Origin: an uncultured Bacteroidia bacterium
Lineage (GTDB): Bacteria; Bacteroidota; Bacteroidia; NS11-12g; UBA9320
Length of the DNA: 64,000 nt
Reading direction: 5' to 3'
Assembly (NCBI GenBank): GCA_943787465.1
Contig: CALSMN010000004.1
Span: 186,001 to 250,000, forward strand
Shown here: piece after piece, positions 36,185-45,115 of the stretch
Layout of the letters: every line of letters starts with the position of its first letter
Numbering within the stretch: position 1 is the stretch's first letter
Program-made: the position numbers and the translations under genes
Notes under the pieces: model-generated
What the model was told of the DNA's origin: nothing
Database searches by the model: none
What the model saw: only the letters and a program-made list of their open reading frames with translations

Positions 36185-37198
36185 CTAATTCTTGAAACGT
36201 CCTTTACTGAATATTCTAACACCGGTGTCTTTCCCTTTGCGAAGTTCTTTTTGTTCTTCTTCTGGTAAGGAGGCTATATGCTGACAAGTTTCAGAACAAG
36301 TTCGGGAATACTTCTCCGCACATTGGGGACATTGAATAAACAATAAATTACATGCTTTATTTAAACAATTTGTGTGATGATCAAATGGTTCTCCACACTG
36401 ATGACAATGAGCGATGATATCGTTGGTGATCCGCTCATTGAGACGATCATCAAAAACAAAATTTTTACCAACAAATTTATTTCGCACACCCAATTGTTTG
36501 GCATCTCTGGCATATTTAATAATCCCACCTTCTAAGTGATATACGTCTCTAAACCCTTTGTGCTTGAGATAAGCACTTGCTTTCTCACACCGAATACCAC
36601 CCGTACAATACATGACAATGGGCTTATCTTTTTTATCTGATAATTCGTCTATAACTAGTGGCAGTTGGTCTCTAAATGTATCTACATCTGGACACCAAGC
36701 ACCCTCAAAATGACCTACTTCACTTTCGTAATGATTTCGCATATCAATAAGTATCGTATCTTCTTGATCTGTCAAAGCATTAAATTCCTCTACTTGAAGG
36801 TAATTTCCTGGTGTAGAAACATCAAAAAGATCATCATTTAATCCATCCGCTACAATCTTATCCCGAACTTTAATGGCTAACTTAAAAAATGATTTTCCAT
36901 TATCCTCTACCGCATAATTCAGGCGAATGTTTTCTAGGAAAGATATAGAATCTAGATTCGCTTTAAAAGCACCTATATTTTCGGTGGGGACACTTATTTG
37001 CGCATTGATTCCTTCCTTAGCCACATATATTCTACCCAGGACTTGTAATTTACTCCAATAAAAAAAAAGGTGGTCTCTAAATAGTTGAGGATTCGCAATT
37101 TTTGCGTATTTATAAAAGGAGATAGTAGCCCGAGATTCCTGACTGTTCCTAATTTTTTCCTTTAATTCTTCCCCATTAATTGTATTATGCAATTTCAT
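36185..37198 (-). CDS. trhO: tRNA uridine(34) hydroxylase, rhodanese-like
   Basis: TrhO hydroxylates U34 of certain tRNAs to 5-hydroxyuridine using oxygen. The 337-residue protein has an N-terminal acylphosphatase-like domain (FYWSKLQVLGRIYVAKEGIN), a rhodanese domain with the active-site Cys in YCTGGIRCEKAS, and a C-terminal Cys-rich zinc-like tail (CHQCGEPF, then CPQCAEKYSRTC). This layout matches the YceA/TrhO family. The start ATG at 37198 has a TACCTTTG box 24 bases upstream. It converges on pdhB with a 10-base gap. Confidence 0.94.
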   Translation of the reverse strand: MKLHNTINGEELKEKIRNSQESRATISFYKYAKIANPQLFRDHLFFYWSKLQVLGRIYVAKEGINAQISVPTENIGAFKANLDSISFLENIRLNYAVEDNGKSFFKLAIKVRDKIVADGLNDDLFDVSTPGNYLQVEEFNALTDQEDTILIDMRNHYESEVGHFEGAWCPDVDTFRDQLPLVIDELSDKKDKPIVMYCTGGIRCEKASAYLKHKGFRDVYHLEGGIIKYARDAKQLGVRNKFVGKNFVFDDRLNERITNDIIAHCHQCGEPFDHHTNCLNKACNLLFIQCPQCAEKYSRTCSETCQHIASLPEEEQKELRKGKDTGVRIFSKGRFKN

Positions 37199-37222
37199 GT
37201 TACACTCATCTTAATGTTATTA

Positions 37223-37230
37223 CAAAGGTA
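37223..37230 (-). promoter_or_regulatory. -7 promoter box TACCTTTG for trhO
   Basis: A perfect TAnnTTTG box on the minus strand, 24 bases before ATG 37198. Confidence 0.55.
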
Positions 37231-37328
37231 ACTTGTCAGTTGATTTTTTAATTTTTGAAATGGTAAAGCAATAAAATTAAAATCATTACAAATAAATCAA
37301 AACAGGGTGCTCATTCGTATATATAAGT

Positions 37329-38351
37329 ATGAAACATATTCATCTTATGTTATTTCTATTTTTAGTTATTTCTTGCAATGCTCAAATAGATAAAAATTCA
37401 TCCGATATTAACCTAGATCACAAAAATACCATGCCATTTAATCCCCTAACCGAATCTGAAAAACGTGTGATCCTTGAAAAAGGAACAGAATATCCGAATA
37501 CCGGCGAGTATAACAACCATTATAAAAAGGGCACCTACGTATGTAGACAGTGTAATCAACCGTTATACACATCTTCCGATAAATTTAAAAGTAACTGCGG
37601 TTGGCCTAGTTTTGATGACGAAATCCAGGGTGCCGTTAAGCGAGTAATCGATGCCGATGGTCGAAGAACAGAAATCATTTGCAGCAACTGTGATGGACAT
37701 CTGGGGCATGTTTTTGAGGGAGAACAATTAACAAAAAAAAATACGAGACATTGCGTAAATAGTATATCATTACAATTTTATGAAGAAGGAGACAAACTCC
37801 CGTCTACCATTACATCACTAGAAACGATTACTTTAGGTGCAGGATGTTTTTGGTGTGTTGAAGTATTATTTCAAAAATTAAAAGGCGTATCCCACGTAGA
37901 AAGTGGCTATGCCGGTGGTAAGATTAAGAATCCAACCTATAAAATGGTATGTGACGGAAACACTGGTGCTGTCGAAGTAGCACAAATTACCTATAACCCT
38001 TCCATTATTTCTACAGAAACACTTATAGATATTTTTTACCATGTGCATGACCCAACCACATTAAACCGTCAAGGAAATGATGTTGGAGATCAGTATCGAT
38101 CCGTTATTTTTTACAACTCTGACGAACAACAAATTATTGCAGAACAAGTTACCCAAAAAATCAAGGATAGTAATTTATGGGATGACCCGATTGTTACATC
38201 GATTGAGGCTTTATATAATTACAGTAAAGCTGAAGATTATCATCAAAATTATTACTCCAATAATGCCACCACCAATAGCTATTGTAGTCTTGTCATTCGC
38301 CCTAAAGTAGAGAAGTTTATGGCTAAGTATTCTAATTTAATAAAAAAGTAA
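37329..38351 (+). CDS. Exported bifunctional methionine sulfoxide reductase MsrB-MsrA
   Basis: The 340-residue protein is a fusion in MsrB-MsrA order. A lipoprotein signal (LVISC, Cys16) places it on the periplasmic side. MsrB follows with zinc pairs CRQC and CSNC, the CGWPSF motif, and the catalytic Cys in RHCVNSISLQF; MsrA has GAGCFWCVEVLFQKLKGV with the catalytic Cys, then SGYAGG and GDQYRSVIF. MsrB reduces the R and MsrA the S form of methionine sulfoxide, so this protein repairs oxidised envelope proteins. It lies downstream of the divergent trhO gene. Confidence 0.94.
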   Translation: MKHIHLMLFLFLVISCNAQIDKNSSDINLDHKNTMPFNPLTESEKRVILEKGTEYPNTGEYNNHYKKGTYVCRQCNQPLYTSSDKFKSNCGWPSFDDEIQGAVKRVIDADGRRTEIICSNCDGHLGHVFEGEQLTKKNTRHCVNSISLQFYEEGDKLPSTITSLETITLGAGCFWCVEVLFQKLKGVSHVESGYAGGKIKNPTYKMVCDGNTGAVEVAQITYNPSIISTETLIDIFYHVHDPTTLNRQGNDVGDQYRSVIFYNSDEQQIIAEQVTQKIKDSNLWDDPIVTSIEALYNYSKAEDYHQNYYSNNATTNSYCSLVIRPKVEKFMAKYSNLIKK

Positions 38352-38357
38352 TGTAAT

Positions 38358-38375
38358 ATTTGTATAAGTACAAAT
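38358..38375. repeat. 18-base inverted repeat before the T9SS beta-helix gene
   Basis: Arms ATTTGTA and TACAAAT (7 bases each) flank a TAAG loop, between the Msr fusion and the start at 38398. No T-run follows, so it is not a standard terminator; a protein-binding or RNA-structure role is possible but unproven. Confidence 0.45.
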
Positions 38376-38397
38376 CCCCGCTTGAAATAGGGATGTC

Positions 38398-40365
38398 ATG
38401 ATTATGAAAAATTTATTTACATCTAGTTTTATTGTTTTTATATTAAGTCTTAACACTGCTACTCATGCAGCAAATTACTTTGTGTCTCCAACTGGAAATG
38501 ATAACAACAGTGGAATAATTTCTCAGCCATTTTTAACCTTCGAAAAAGCTTCTAGTCTTGTTAACGCTGGGGATACAGTTTTTGTTCGAGGAGGTATTTA
38601 TTCATCCAGACAAAAAATAAATGGCTCTAGTGACGGAACTTCATCAAACCCCATTGTGTTTATTAATTATCCGAACGAAACTCCGATTATAGATGGATCT
38701 TCCTTAACACTATCTTCTAATCAGGCCTTGTTATCAATTGTACGTTGGACCACAAATCCTGAGATGAAGTTCTATGAAGTTATAGGTATGACGATTCGAT
38801 ACTCTAATGAACGTGGGATTTACTTTTATAAAGTCAATCAATTAAAAATTAAACAATGTTTGGTTCATGATATTGAAACTCGAGGAATTGGGGGATACGG
38901 GAAGTACGTCACCATAGAAGATAATGAGGTATACAATGCTGTATTAGAGAACATAAATAATGCATATGGTAATAATGGTGGCTGGGCTATGGGCATAAGT
39001 TTCACTTATGATTATCAAACCAATGAAGGCGTTATTAAATCAACTATACGAAATAATTATGTTCATGATTGTTGGGGAGAAGGTATGGCTCCAGGAAGTA
39101 CTAGCAATGATATGTTGATTGAAGGGAATACCGTTGTAAACTGTTTTAGTGTTGGAATATATCTCAATAAATGTACGAATGTTACGGTTAGAAATAATCA
39201 TGTATATAATACAGACCCAACCTATTATAGGTTCTCTCAACCAGCGAATGGAATAGCCATGGCTAACGAAACGAGTTTTTCAAGTCTTGCAAAACCACTG
39301 GACAGCATTTACATTTATAATAATATTTTGAGTCATGTTCGAAAAGGCATTAGTTTTTGGCATGACTTATCTAACACAAGTACTCAAAATAGCTATCATA
39401 ATGTGGAGATTTATTATAATGTTATTCTCAATCCAACATCAAAATCTGTGGATTTTGATTTATTGCCTAATGGAAATGTTCAACCTTATAATTGTATTCT
39501 AAAAAATAATATTTTTTACTACGGAACCACTCAGTCGGATATACATAATCCAAATGGATGGCAAGTTTCAAACAACAATTGGTTTGGGGCTGGCGGATAT
39601 CCATCATTTGCTGGACAGGGTGCCATTAATGCAGACCCACTTTTTGTCAATGCTAACAACCCAGGCAATCCTCTAAATTATAAATTAACATCATCTTCCC
39701 CGTGTATTGGAAAAGCAATTGCTACCACTAGAGTTGCTACTGATTATTTTGGCAATTCGCGAGTCAACCCATCATCTATTGGAGCTCACGATTATTCAGC
39801 ATCCGTACCATTGACACTTATCGATTTTCGATTGATGAAAAATAAAAATGTAATAGATATCAATTGGACAACCGCATTCGAAATAGATATCAATCACTTC
39901 ATTTTAGAGAGATCTACTCAAAATAAAGGGTGGGAGACGATCTATACACCATTGCCAATGGGAAATTATCACGCAAAAGCTTACTATTCCTATCGCGACT
40001 ACGAGGCTCCTCATGAGTTGGTATTTTATAAACTATCTGAAAAAACTATCCATGGAGAATCTATAGAAATAGCTCAGTCTACAATAAACAACACGCTATT
40101 TAATTCAGAATTAGAACTATTTCCAAACCCCGTCAACGATTACTTATACTTCAAGAATTCAACTGAACAGGAGCAATCAAACATTCTTACAGGAAAATTA
40201 TCCATCTACAATAGTTGGGGTAAACTCGTGCTTGAAAAAACAATAAAAAATACACCCCTTATAAAAATTAATCTTGCAGATATTGCAGCAGGGATATATA
40301 CGGTAAGAATTGAATCATATACTCCTTTGGCATTTGAAAAAGTTTCGAAAATATTAAAGTATTAA
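38398..40365 (+). CDS. Secreted right-handed beta-helix protein with T9SS sorting domain
   Basis: The 655-residue protein has a signal peptide (SSFIVFILSLNTATHAA), a DUF1565/parallel beta-helix body starting YFVSPTGNDNNSGIISQPFL, with repeated coils such as TIRNNYVHDCWGEG, LIEGNTVVNCFSVGIYL and VTVRNNHVYNTDPT, then a fibronectin-like segment (IDINHFILERSTQNKGWETI) and a type A T9SS sorting domain (LFPNPVNDYLYF ... AAGIYTVRIESY). Such proteins are usually polysaccharide lyases or adhesins; no catalytic residues could be assigned. Two in-frame ATGs, 38398 and 38404, are possible starts. Confidence 0.86.
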   Translation: MIMKNLFTSSFIVFILSLNTATHAANYFVSPTGNDNNSGIISQPFLTFEKASSLVNAGDTVFVRGGIYSSRQKINGSSDGTSSNPIVFINYPNETPIIDGSSLTLSSNQALLSIVRWTTNPEMKFYEVIGMTIRYSNERGIYFYKVNQLKIKQCLVHDIETRGIGGYGKYVTIEDNEVYNAVLENINNAYGNNGGWAMGISFTYDYQTNEGVIKSTIRNNYVHDCWGEGMAPGSTSNDMLIEGNTVVNCFSVGIYLNKCTNVTVRNNHVYNTDPTYYRFSQPANGIAMANETSFSSLAKPLDSIYIYNNILSHVRKGISFWHDLSNTSTQNSYHNVEIYYNVILNPTSKSVDFDLLPNGNVQPYNCILKNNIFYYGTTQSDIHNPNGWQVSNNNWFGAGGYPSFAGQGAINADPLFVNANNPGNPLNYKLTSSSPCIGKAIATTRVATDYFGNSRVNPSSIGAHDYSASVPLTLIDFRLMKNKNVIDINWTTAFEIDINHFILERSTQNKGWETIYTPLPMGNYHAKAYYSYRDYEAPHELVFYKLSEKTIHGESIEIAQSTINNTLFNSELELFPNPVNDYLYFKNSTEQEQSNILTGKLSIYNSWGKLVLEKTIKNTPLIKINLADIAAGIYTVRIESYTPLAFEKVSKILKY

Positions 40366-40396
40366 TATTTTCAGTATCAATTCACATTAATTAAAA

Positions 40397-40404
40397 TATT
40401 TTCG
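40397..40404 (+). promoter_or_regulatory. -7-like box TATTTTCG for the RimB-RimK fusion gene
   Basis: A TAnnTTCG variant box 37 bases before ATG 40442. Confidence 0.4.
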
Positions 40405-40441
40405 TGTAGCATATCTTTATTAAAAGAAATGTTATTTAATT

Positions 40442-41812
40442 ATGAGTAAAATAATCGTTGGTAGTGAAGAATGGTGTTCTTTACCCGAACTTGGAATCCC
40501 AGCCATAAAAGCTCGAGTTGATTCAGGAGCAAAAACATCAGCTTTACATGCCGTTAATATTGTCCCTTTCCAAAAAGGAGGTAATCCATGGGTTAAGTAT
40601 GAGGTTCACCCACTACAAAATGATGGAAGAACTACCATTCAGTGTGAGTCCCCCGTCATTGGTAAACGAAGAATAAAAAGCTCCATCGGAAATGGCGAAC
40701 TTCGCTATGTAATTCGATCAATACTTGCCATCGGAACTACATCATGGGAAATTGAACTCACCCTTACTAATAGAGATTCCATGGGATACCGTATGCTGTT
40801 AGGAAGACAAGCTATGTCTGGCAAAATGTTAGTTGATCCAGAGGCATCTTTTCAACTGGGAGAACCTTCTCAACATATTTTATTTGAACATTATCAACTC
40901 CATTCCAGAAAGCCAACAGGACTTAAGATCGGTTTATTGGCTAGTAATTTGAATCTATACAGTAATCGAAGAATCATTGAAGCTGGTGAAGAGCGGGGTC
41001 ACGACATTGAGTTTCTAAGTATTAAAGACTGCTATATCAAACTCGATGGCAAAAATCCAGAGATGCACTATAGGGGAGGAAGAATATTAAGTGGTTTTGA
41101 TGCCATTATCCCCAGAATAAGACCTAGTGTAACCTTTTACGGGTGTGCTCTTACCCGTCATTTTGAAGCACTGGGTGTGTATACCCAAAATTCAGCCGCA
41201 TCCATAACTCAATCTAGGGATAAATTATATTCACTCCAATTACTCATTAATAGTGGCTTACCCATTCCCACAACAGGATTTGCTAATTCACCTTTAGATA
41301 CCAATGATTTAATTAAAATGGTAGGCGGAGCACCACTTATAGTAAAGCTACTTGAAGGAACACAAGGAAAAGGTGTTGTTTTAGCTGAAACTAAAAAAGC
41401 TGCTGAAAGTTTAATCAATGCTTTTAAAAGTTTAAAAGCCAACATATTAGTTCAAGAGTTTGTCCAAGAAGCTAATGGTCAAGATATCCGCTGTTTTGTT
41501 ATCAATGGCAAGGTAGTTGAAAGTATAATGCGAACAGCTCCTCCAGGAGAGTTCAGAGCTAATATTCATTTGGGAGGTACAGCAAAAACTGTTAAAATAA
41601 CTCGGGAAGAACGAAAAATTGCAGTTTTAGCTGCTAAAACACTAAATCTTAAAGTTGCAGGTGTAGATATTATTCGCGGTCAAAATGGCCCCTTATTACT
41701 AGAGGTTAATTCATCACCTGGTTTGGAAGGTATAGAGGGTGTCTCTCAAAAAAATATTGCTCGACTCATGATTGAATCCATCGAAAAGGATTTAAAATTT
41801 ACACCTATTTAG
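40442..41812 (+). CDS. RimB-like retropepsin protease fused to RimK-type ATP-grasp ligase
   Basis: The 456-residue protein has two parts. Residues 1-150 match the RimB/ATP-dependent zinc protease family (PF05618), with the retropepsin motif ARVDSGAKTSALHA (Asp27) and RMLLGRQAM. Residues 158-456 match RimK closely: LASNLNLYSNRRIIEAGEERG, FDAIIPRIRPSVTFYG, VGGAPLIVKLLEGTQGKGVV, and VAGVDIIRGQNGPLLLEVNSSPGLEGIE. RimK adds glutamates to ribosomal protein S6; RimB, where it exists, is a separate protein that trims the tail. Here both activities are on one chain. The gene overlaps the convergent PorV/PorQ gene by 8 bases. Confidence 0.92.
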   Translation: MSKIIVGSEEWCSLPELGIPAIKARVDSGAKTSALHAVNIVPFQKGGNPWVKYEVHPLQNDGRTTIQCESPVIGKRRIKSSIGNGELRYVIRSILAIGTTSWEIELTLTNRDSMGYRMLLGRQAMSGKMLVDPEASFQLGEPSQHILFEHYQLHSRKPTGLKIGLLASNLNLYSNRRIIEAGEERGHDIEFLSIKDCYIKLDGKNPEMHYRGGRILSGFDAIIPRIRPSVTFYGCALTRHFEALGVYTQNSAASITQSRDKLYSLQLLINSGLPIPTTGFANSPLDTNDLIKMVGGAPLIVKLLEGTQGKGVVLAETKKAAESLINAFKSLKANILVQEFVQEANGQDIRCFVINGKVVESIMRTAPPGEFRANIHLGGTAKTVKITREERKIAVLAAKTLNLKVAGVDIIRGQNGPLLLEVNSSPGLEGIEGVSQKNIARLMIESIEKDLKFTPI

Positions 41813-42893
41813 GATCTATAGATGCACGGATACTAAATACGTGAGAATATTGAGCTGCACTTTGATCTGCAATATCTGTTAGGGCATAGTCCAAAACCAA
41901 TTGTTTTAATTTTATTCCCACACCAATATTCGGCATTACTGTCCATTGATTCTCAAAATCTAGGGTTTTTTGTTGTTGAATATTTCCAATACCCGTTCGT
42001 ATAAAAATAGCATCTTTATACCCACACTCTATTCCTAAATGAGGGTCCCCACTGATTAGATCAGATTGTATCAATGTATTCCTTCTGCCATCTGTATTCA
42101 AATCCAAATTAAGTTCAGTTAGAAGACTAAAATTATTATCAAATTGAACTTTTTTGGCAACACCAAGAATAAGCTTAGGCAATGTGAGTTCTAAAGAATT
42201 CTGTGGAATTTGATTATTGGTTTGTGCGAAAACTTCTTCTTCTTCAGGTGTAAAACTATATTTCCAAGCGTTAAATGTTGTAGTAATATCTCGCGCTACG
42301 ATAGCATAATTCCAATCATTCTTGGACTGATACTGAGTACTCAAATCTATGCCAAAGCCCCAAGATGTTGCAAAATCTCCAGCCTGGCGATGGACCACTT
42401 TAGCACTTCCTCCAAAGCTTAATCCTGATTTGATAGTTTGCTGAGCATAACTAACGTAAAAGCCATAATCTACCGCACTAAAACTTTTAATCCGATCATA
42501 ATTTATTTGTCCGTTTCGAATTAAATCGAGTGTATTGGGGATATTGTCAACTCCAAAACGAACCATAGAAAAGCTCAAAGCGGCATTATCTTTTACACGG
42601 GTACTTACACCCAAGTAGTCATAATTTGCTAATCCACTAAAATAGTTAGAGTGCATAAATCCTACTTGCAATTTCTCTTCTTGATTGACTAGACCCGATG
42701 GATTCCAATATCCAGCCGTCACATCGTCTACAGAAGCAACAACTGTATTTGCCATTCCGAAAGCTCTTGCCCCAACTCCAATTGATAAAAATTCATTACT
42801 ATATTTAGGGATAGATTGCCCAAAAGAATCAAAAGCAGTTAAGCTTAAAATAGATATCACAAAAAATATTGTCCTGTTTTGTGACTGGTTCAT
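41805..42893 (-). CDS. PorV/PorQ-family outer-membrane protein
   Basis: The 362-residue protein has a signal peptide (IFFVISILSLTAFDSFGQS), the family opening FLSIGVGARAFGMANTVVASVDDVTAGYWNPSGL, and a beta-barrel rich in aromatic strand ends (GFYVSYAQQ, GFGIDLSTQYQ, VLDYALTDI). PorV shuttles T9SS cargo from the translocon to the surface, and PorQ is its paralogue; which one this is cannot be told. It is consistent with the T9SS cargo genes in this window. Its 3' end overlaps the RimB-RimK gene. Confidence 0.88.
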   Translation of the reverse strand: MNQSQNRTIFFVISILSLTAFDSFGQSIPKYSNEFLSIGVGARAFGMANTVVASVDDVTAGYWNPSGLVNQEEKLQVGFMHSNYFSGLANYDYLGVSTRVKDNAALSFSMVRFGVDNIPNTLDLIRNGQINYDRIKSFSAVDYGFYVSYAQQTIKSGLSFGGSAKVVHRQAGDFATSWGFGIDLSTQYQSKNDWNYAIVARDITTTFNAWKYSFTPEEEEVFAQTNNQIPQNSLELTLPKLILGVAKKVQFDNNFSLLTELNLDLNTDGRRNTLIQSDLISGDPHLGIECGYKDAIFIRTGIGNIQQQKTLDFENQWTVMPNIGVGIKLKQLVLDYALTDIADQSAAQYSHVFSIRASIDPK

Positions 42894-42904
42894 GGTAATT
42901 TGAA

Positions 42905-43561
42905 TTATAGTAGTTGAATTTCTAAAGCATCAATAGAACGCTCCAATTGAGGTTCTATTGTCTCACAAATTTCAATCAATAAATTTCGTTGATCTTCATT
43001 GAGTTCAATCATGCCTAAATTAGCACAAACACCTTCAACAGCACCTACCACATTTTCCAGACTTGTATACGTTTTTAAAAAAGCAGCTTTCATAAACCTG
43101 CGGTGTTGACCTTTCCAAAGTTCATCATCTTGCAAACCAGCATACCGCATAAACTTAAGAATCCAATCCATTTCAACACTATTGATCATGGCATAAAAAT
43201 CATCAGCTAAAGTTGGATTTTTATCCAATAAAATTTTATCCAATAAAATTTCAACCATGATATGGGTTATGAAATAATCACGATTAATATCCTTATCGCC
43301 ACTTTCACGAATTAAATCAGTCGCTTTATTGGTGAGTTCTACAAAAGTCATCCAATTATGAAACTTTCTATCACTGGCAAAATGCTTATTACATCCATCA
43401 TTGATGGATGATATTTCTTTGGTGGTAAAAGTGATGTTTTTGTATGGATTTATACGAAGCTTAGCAATGTGTGCTCTGGCTAAGTCGGGGAGTATTAAAC
43501 CCAAGTTGTAATACTTATTGTTTTCGTCTCTATCGAAATAATAATGACTTAAATAATTCAC
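42905..43561 (-). CDS. AcpH-like (acyl carrier protein phosphodiesterase family) protein, tentative
   Basis: The 218-residue protein starts MNYLSHYYFD, and has GLILPDLARAH, CNKHFASDRKFHNW and HIMVEILLDKILL. These are in the places where the HD-like ACP phosphodiesterase family has its opening NYLAH, its metal Asp, and its His pairs, but the similarity is remote and the family's Asp/His set is not complete by eye. The true role may differ. A perfect 15-base tandem duplication (43219-43248) adds an ILLDK repeat to the protein. It lies 11 bases upstream of the PorV/PorQ gene on the same strand and may share its transcript. Confidence 0.55.
   Translation of the reverse strand: MNYLSHYYFDRDENNKYYNLGLILPDLARAHIAKLRINPYKNITFTTKEISSINDGCNKHFASDRKFHNWMTFVELTNKATDLIRESGDKDINRDYFITHIMVEILLDKILLDKNPTLADDFYAMINSVEMDWILKFMRYAGLQDDELWKGQHRRFMKAAFLKTYTSLENVVGAVEGVCANLGMIELNEDQRNLLIEICETIEPQLERSIDALEIQLL
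43219..43248. repeat. Perfect 15-base tandem duplication within the AcpH-like gene
   Basis: The unit TTTTATCCAATAAAA occurs twice head to tail (43219-43233, 43234-43248) and each unit is itself a TTTTAT/ATAAAA inverted repeat. On the minus strand it codes a duplicated ILLDK, keeping the frame. Confidence 0.9.
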
Positions 43562-43657
43562 TACTGCAAATCAACGTTTTTTTTTTCATTTAGCGTAATC
43601 TAGCTGACAGGTATTCTGATTGTTTCTCCAATATTCCTTAACTACCGGTTAAATTTA

Positions 43658-43665
43658 TACTTTCG
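43658..43665 (+). promoter_or_regulatory. -7-like box TACTTTCG for the MATE gene
   Basis: A TAnnTTCG variant box ending 12 bases before TTG 43678. Confidence 0.45.
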
Positions 43666-43677
43666 TGACACGCAACC

Positions 43678-45057
43678 TTGAAGCAATCTACTAAAACATC
43701 CGATAAACTCGGCACCGAAAACATCGGTAAATTATTACTGCAACAGTCACTCCCAGCATCCATTGGATTTTTAGTGATGTCATTTTACCAAATGGTAGAT
43801 GTTTTTTTTGTAAGCAAGTATGCTGAAGGCGAACTTGCCATTGCTGCTATAACAGTTGTATTACCCATCACCTTTCTAATTTCCTCATTTGGGATGGCCA
43901 TAGGAGTTGGAGGTGCGTCTGTTCTTGCCCGAGCTCTAGGAGAAGGTCATACAGAAAAGGCTCAAAAAACATTTGGAAACCAGATTATTCTTACCTTAGG
44001 TTTTATTTTGTTTTTTGTATCCATGGGGTATCTTTTTCAAGATCAGCTGCTACGCGTATTTGGGGCCAATCCGGAAATCATGCCCTATGCCAAGCGTTAT
44101 TTTAATGTTCTTTTGATCGGATTACCATTTTTAGGTTGGGCCATGATGACCAATAACGTAATTCGAGCTGAAGGAAAACCCAAAGTAGCTATGCTTACCA
44201 TGGTCATTCCAGCTGTATCTAACATTATTCTTGATTTTGTGCTCATATACCATTTTAATTTTGGCATATACGGAGCAGCAATAGCTACATCTTCGGGCTA
44301 TATCTTAAGTGGATCGTTCACGCTTTGGTTCTTTCTTTCTGGCAGAAGTGAATTAACATTTACCCCTGAATTTTTGAAACTAGATTTTTCTTTGGTAAAA
44401 GAAATTACATCCATTGGCTCTATCACGCTTGTGAGGCAAAGTATGTTTAGTTTGCTTGCCGTAGTATTATACAGTCAACTTAACAAATGGGGGCATGTAG
44501 CTTTCGCTGACACAATGGGTTCTAGCGGCGGATCACATGCCATTGCTATATATGGACTTATTCGTGGGTTCACGCTATTTGTTGCATTCCCTATTATTGG
44601 AATAATGCAGGGATTGATGCCTATTGTGAGCTATAACTTCGGCGCTCAAAATGGACAACGTGTAAAACAATCCGTATGGCTTGCCATTCAATGGACTACG
44701 GGTATCTCTGTTTTATTATTCTCCATCATTGCACTATTCCCCCATCAACTCATTGCCATTTTTACCCATGATCCTGATCTATTGGAACATACACCCCGTG
44801 TGTTGCAACTGATTTTTATTTCCTTGCCTGCCATGGGTATAGGTTTTATTGGCGGGGCATTTTTTCAAGCTATTGGAAAACCTGTGCCTGCTTTAATATT
44901 AACCCTCGCTAGGCAGGGGCTTTTTATGATTCCATTGATGTATATACTCTCACATTTTATGGGCTTAGATGGTGTTTGGATTTCCATGCCCTTAGGCGAA
45001 ATATTAGCGGGTACCTGGGCCGGAATCTGGTTGTTTTTGAGGGTAAATAGATTGTAA
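43678..45057 (+). CDS. MATE-family multidrug/cation exporter
   Basis: The 459-residue protein has about 12 membrane helices and two MATE halves: LLLQQSLPASIGFLVMSFYQMVDVFFVSKY opens the first and LVRQSMFSLLAVVLYSQL the second. A Na+- or H+-driven drug or cation exporter role is inferred from the family; the substrate is unknown. The start is TTG 43678, twelve bases after a TACTTTCG box; no better start is seen. Confidence 0.88.
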   Translation: MKQSTKTSDKLGTENIGKLLLQQSLPASIGFLVMSFYQMVDVFFVSKYAEGELAIAAITVVLPITFLISSFGMAIGVGGASVLARALGEGHTEKAQKTFGNQIILTLGFILFFVSMGYLFQDQLLRVFGANPEIMPYAKRYFNVLLIGLPFLGWAMMTNNVIRAEGKPKVAMLTMVIPAVSNIILDFVLIYHFNFGIYGAAIATSSGYILSGSFTLWFFLSGRSELTFTPEFLKLDFSLVKEITSIGSITLVRQSMFSLLAVVLYSQLNKWGHVAFADTMGSSGGSHAIAIYGLIRGFTLFVAFPIIGIMQGLMPIVSYNFGAQNGQRVKQSVWLAIQWTTGISVLLFSIIALFPHQLIAIFTHDPDLLEHTPRVLQLIFISLPAMGIGFIGGAFFQAIGKPVPALILTLARQGLFMIPLMYILSHFMGLDGVWISMPLGEILAGTWAGIWLFLRVNRL

Positions 45058-45115
45058 GTATACTATAAAAAGTATTTGGTTTTTTAAGACAACTAAAAAT
45101 AGGGTTTATATAAAA

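Noticed and set aside
38358-38375. Inverted repeat as an intrinsic terminator of the msr gene
   Set aside because: The stem is only seven AT-rich pairs and no T-run follows; kept only as a repeat.
45057-45085. Hairpin followed by T residues after the MATE gene as a terminator
   Set aside because: The stem ATACT/AGTAT is five AT pairs with a six-base loop; too weak to call.
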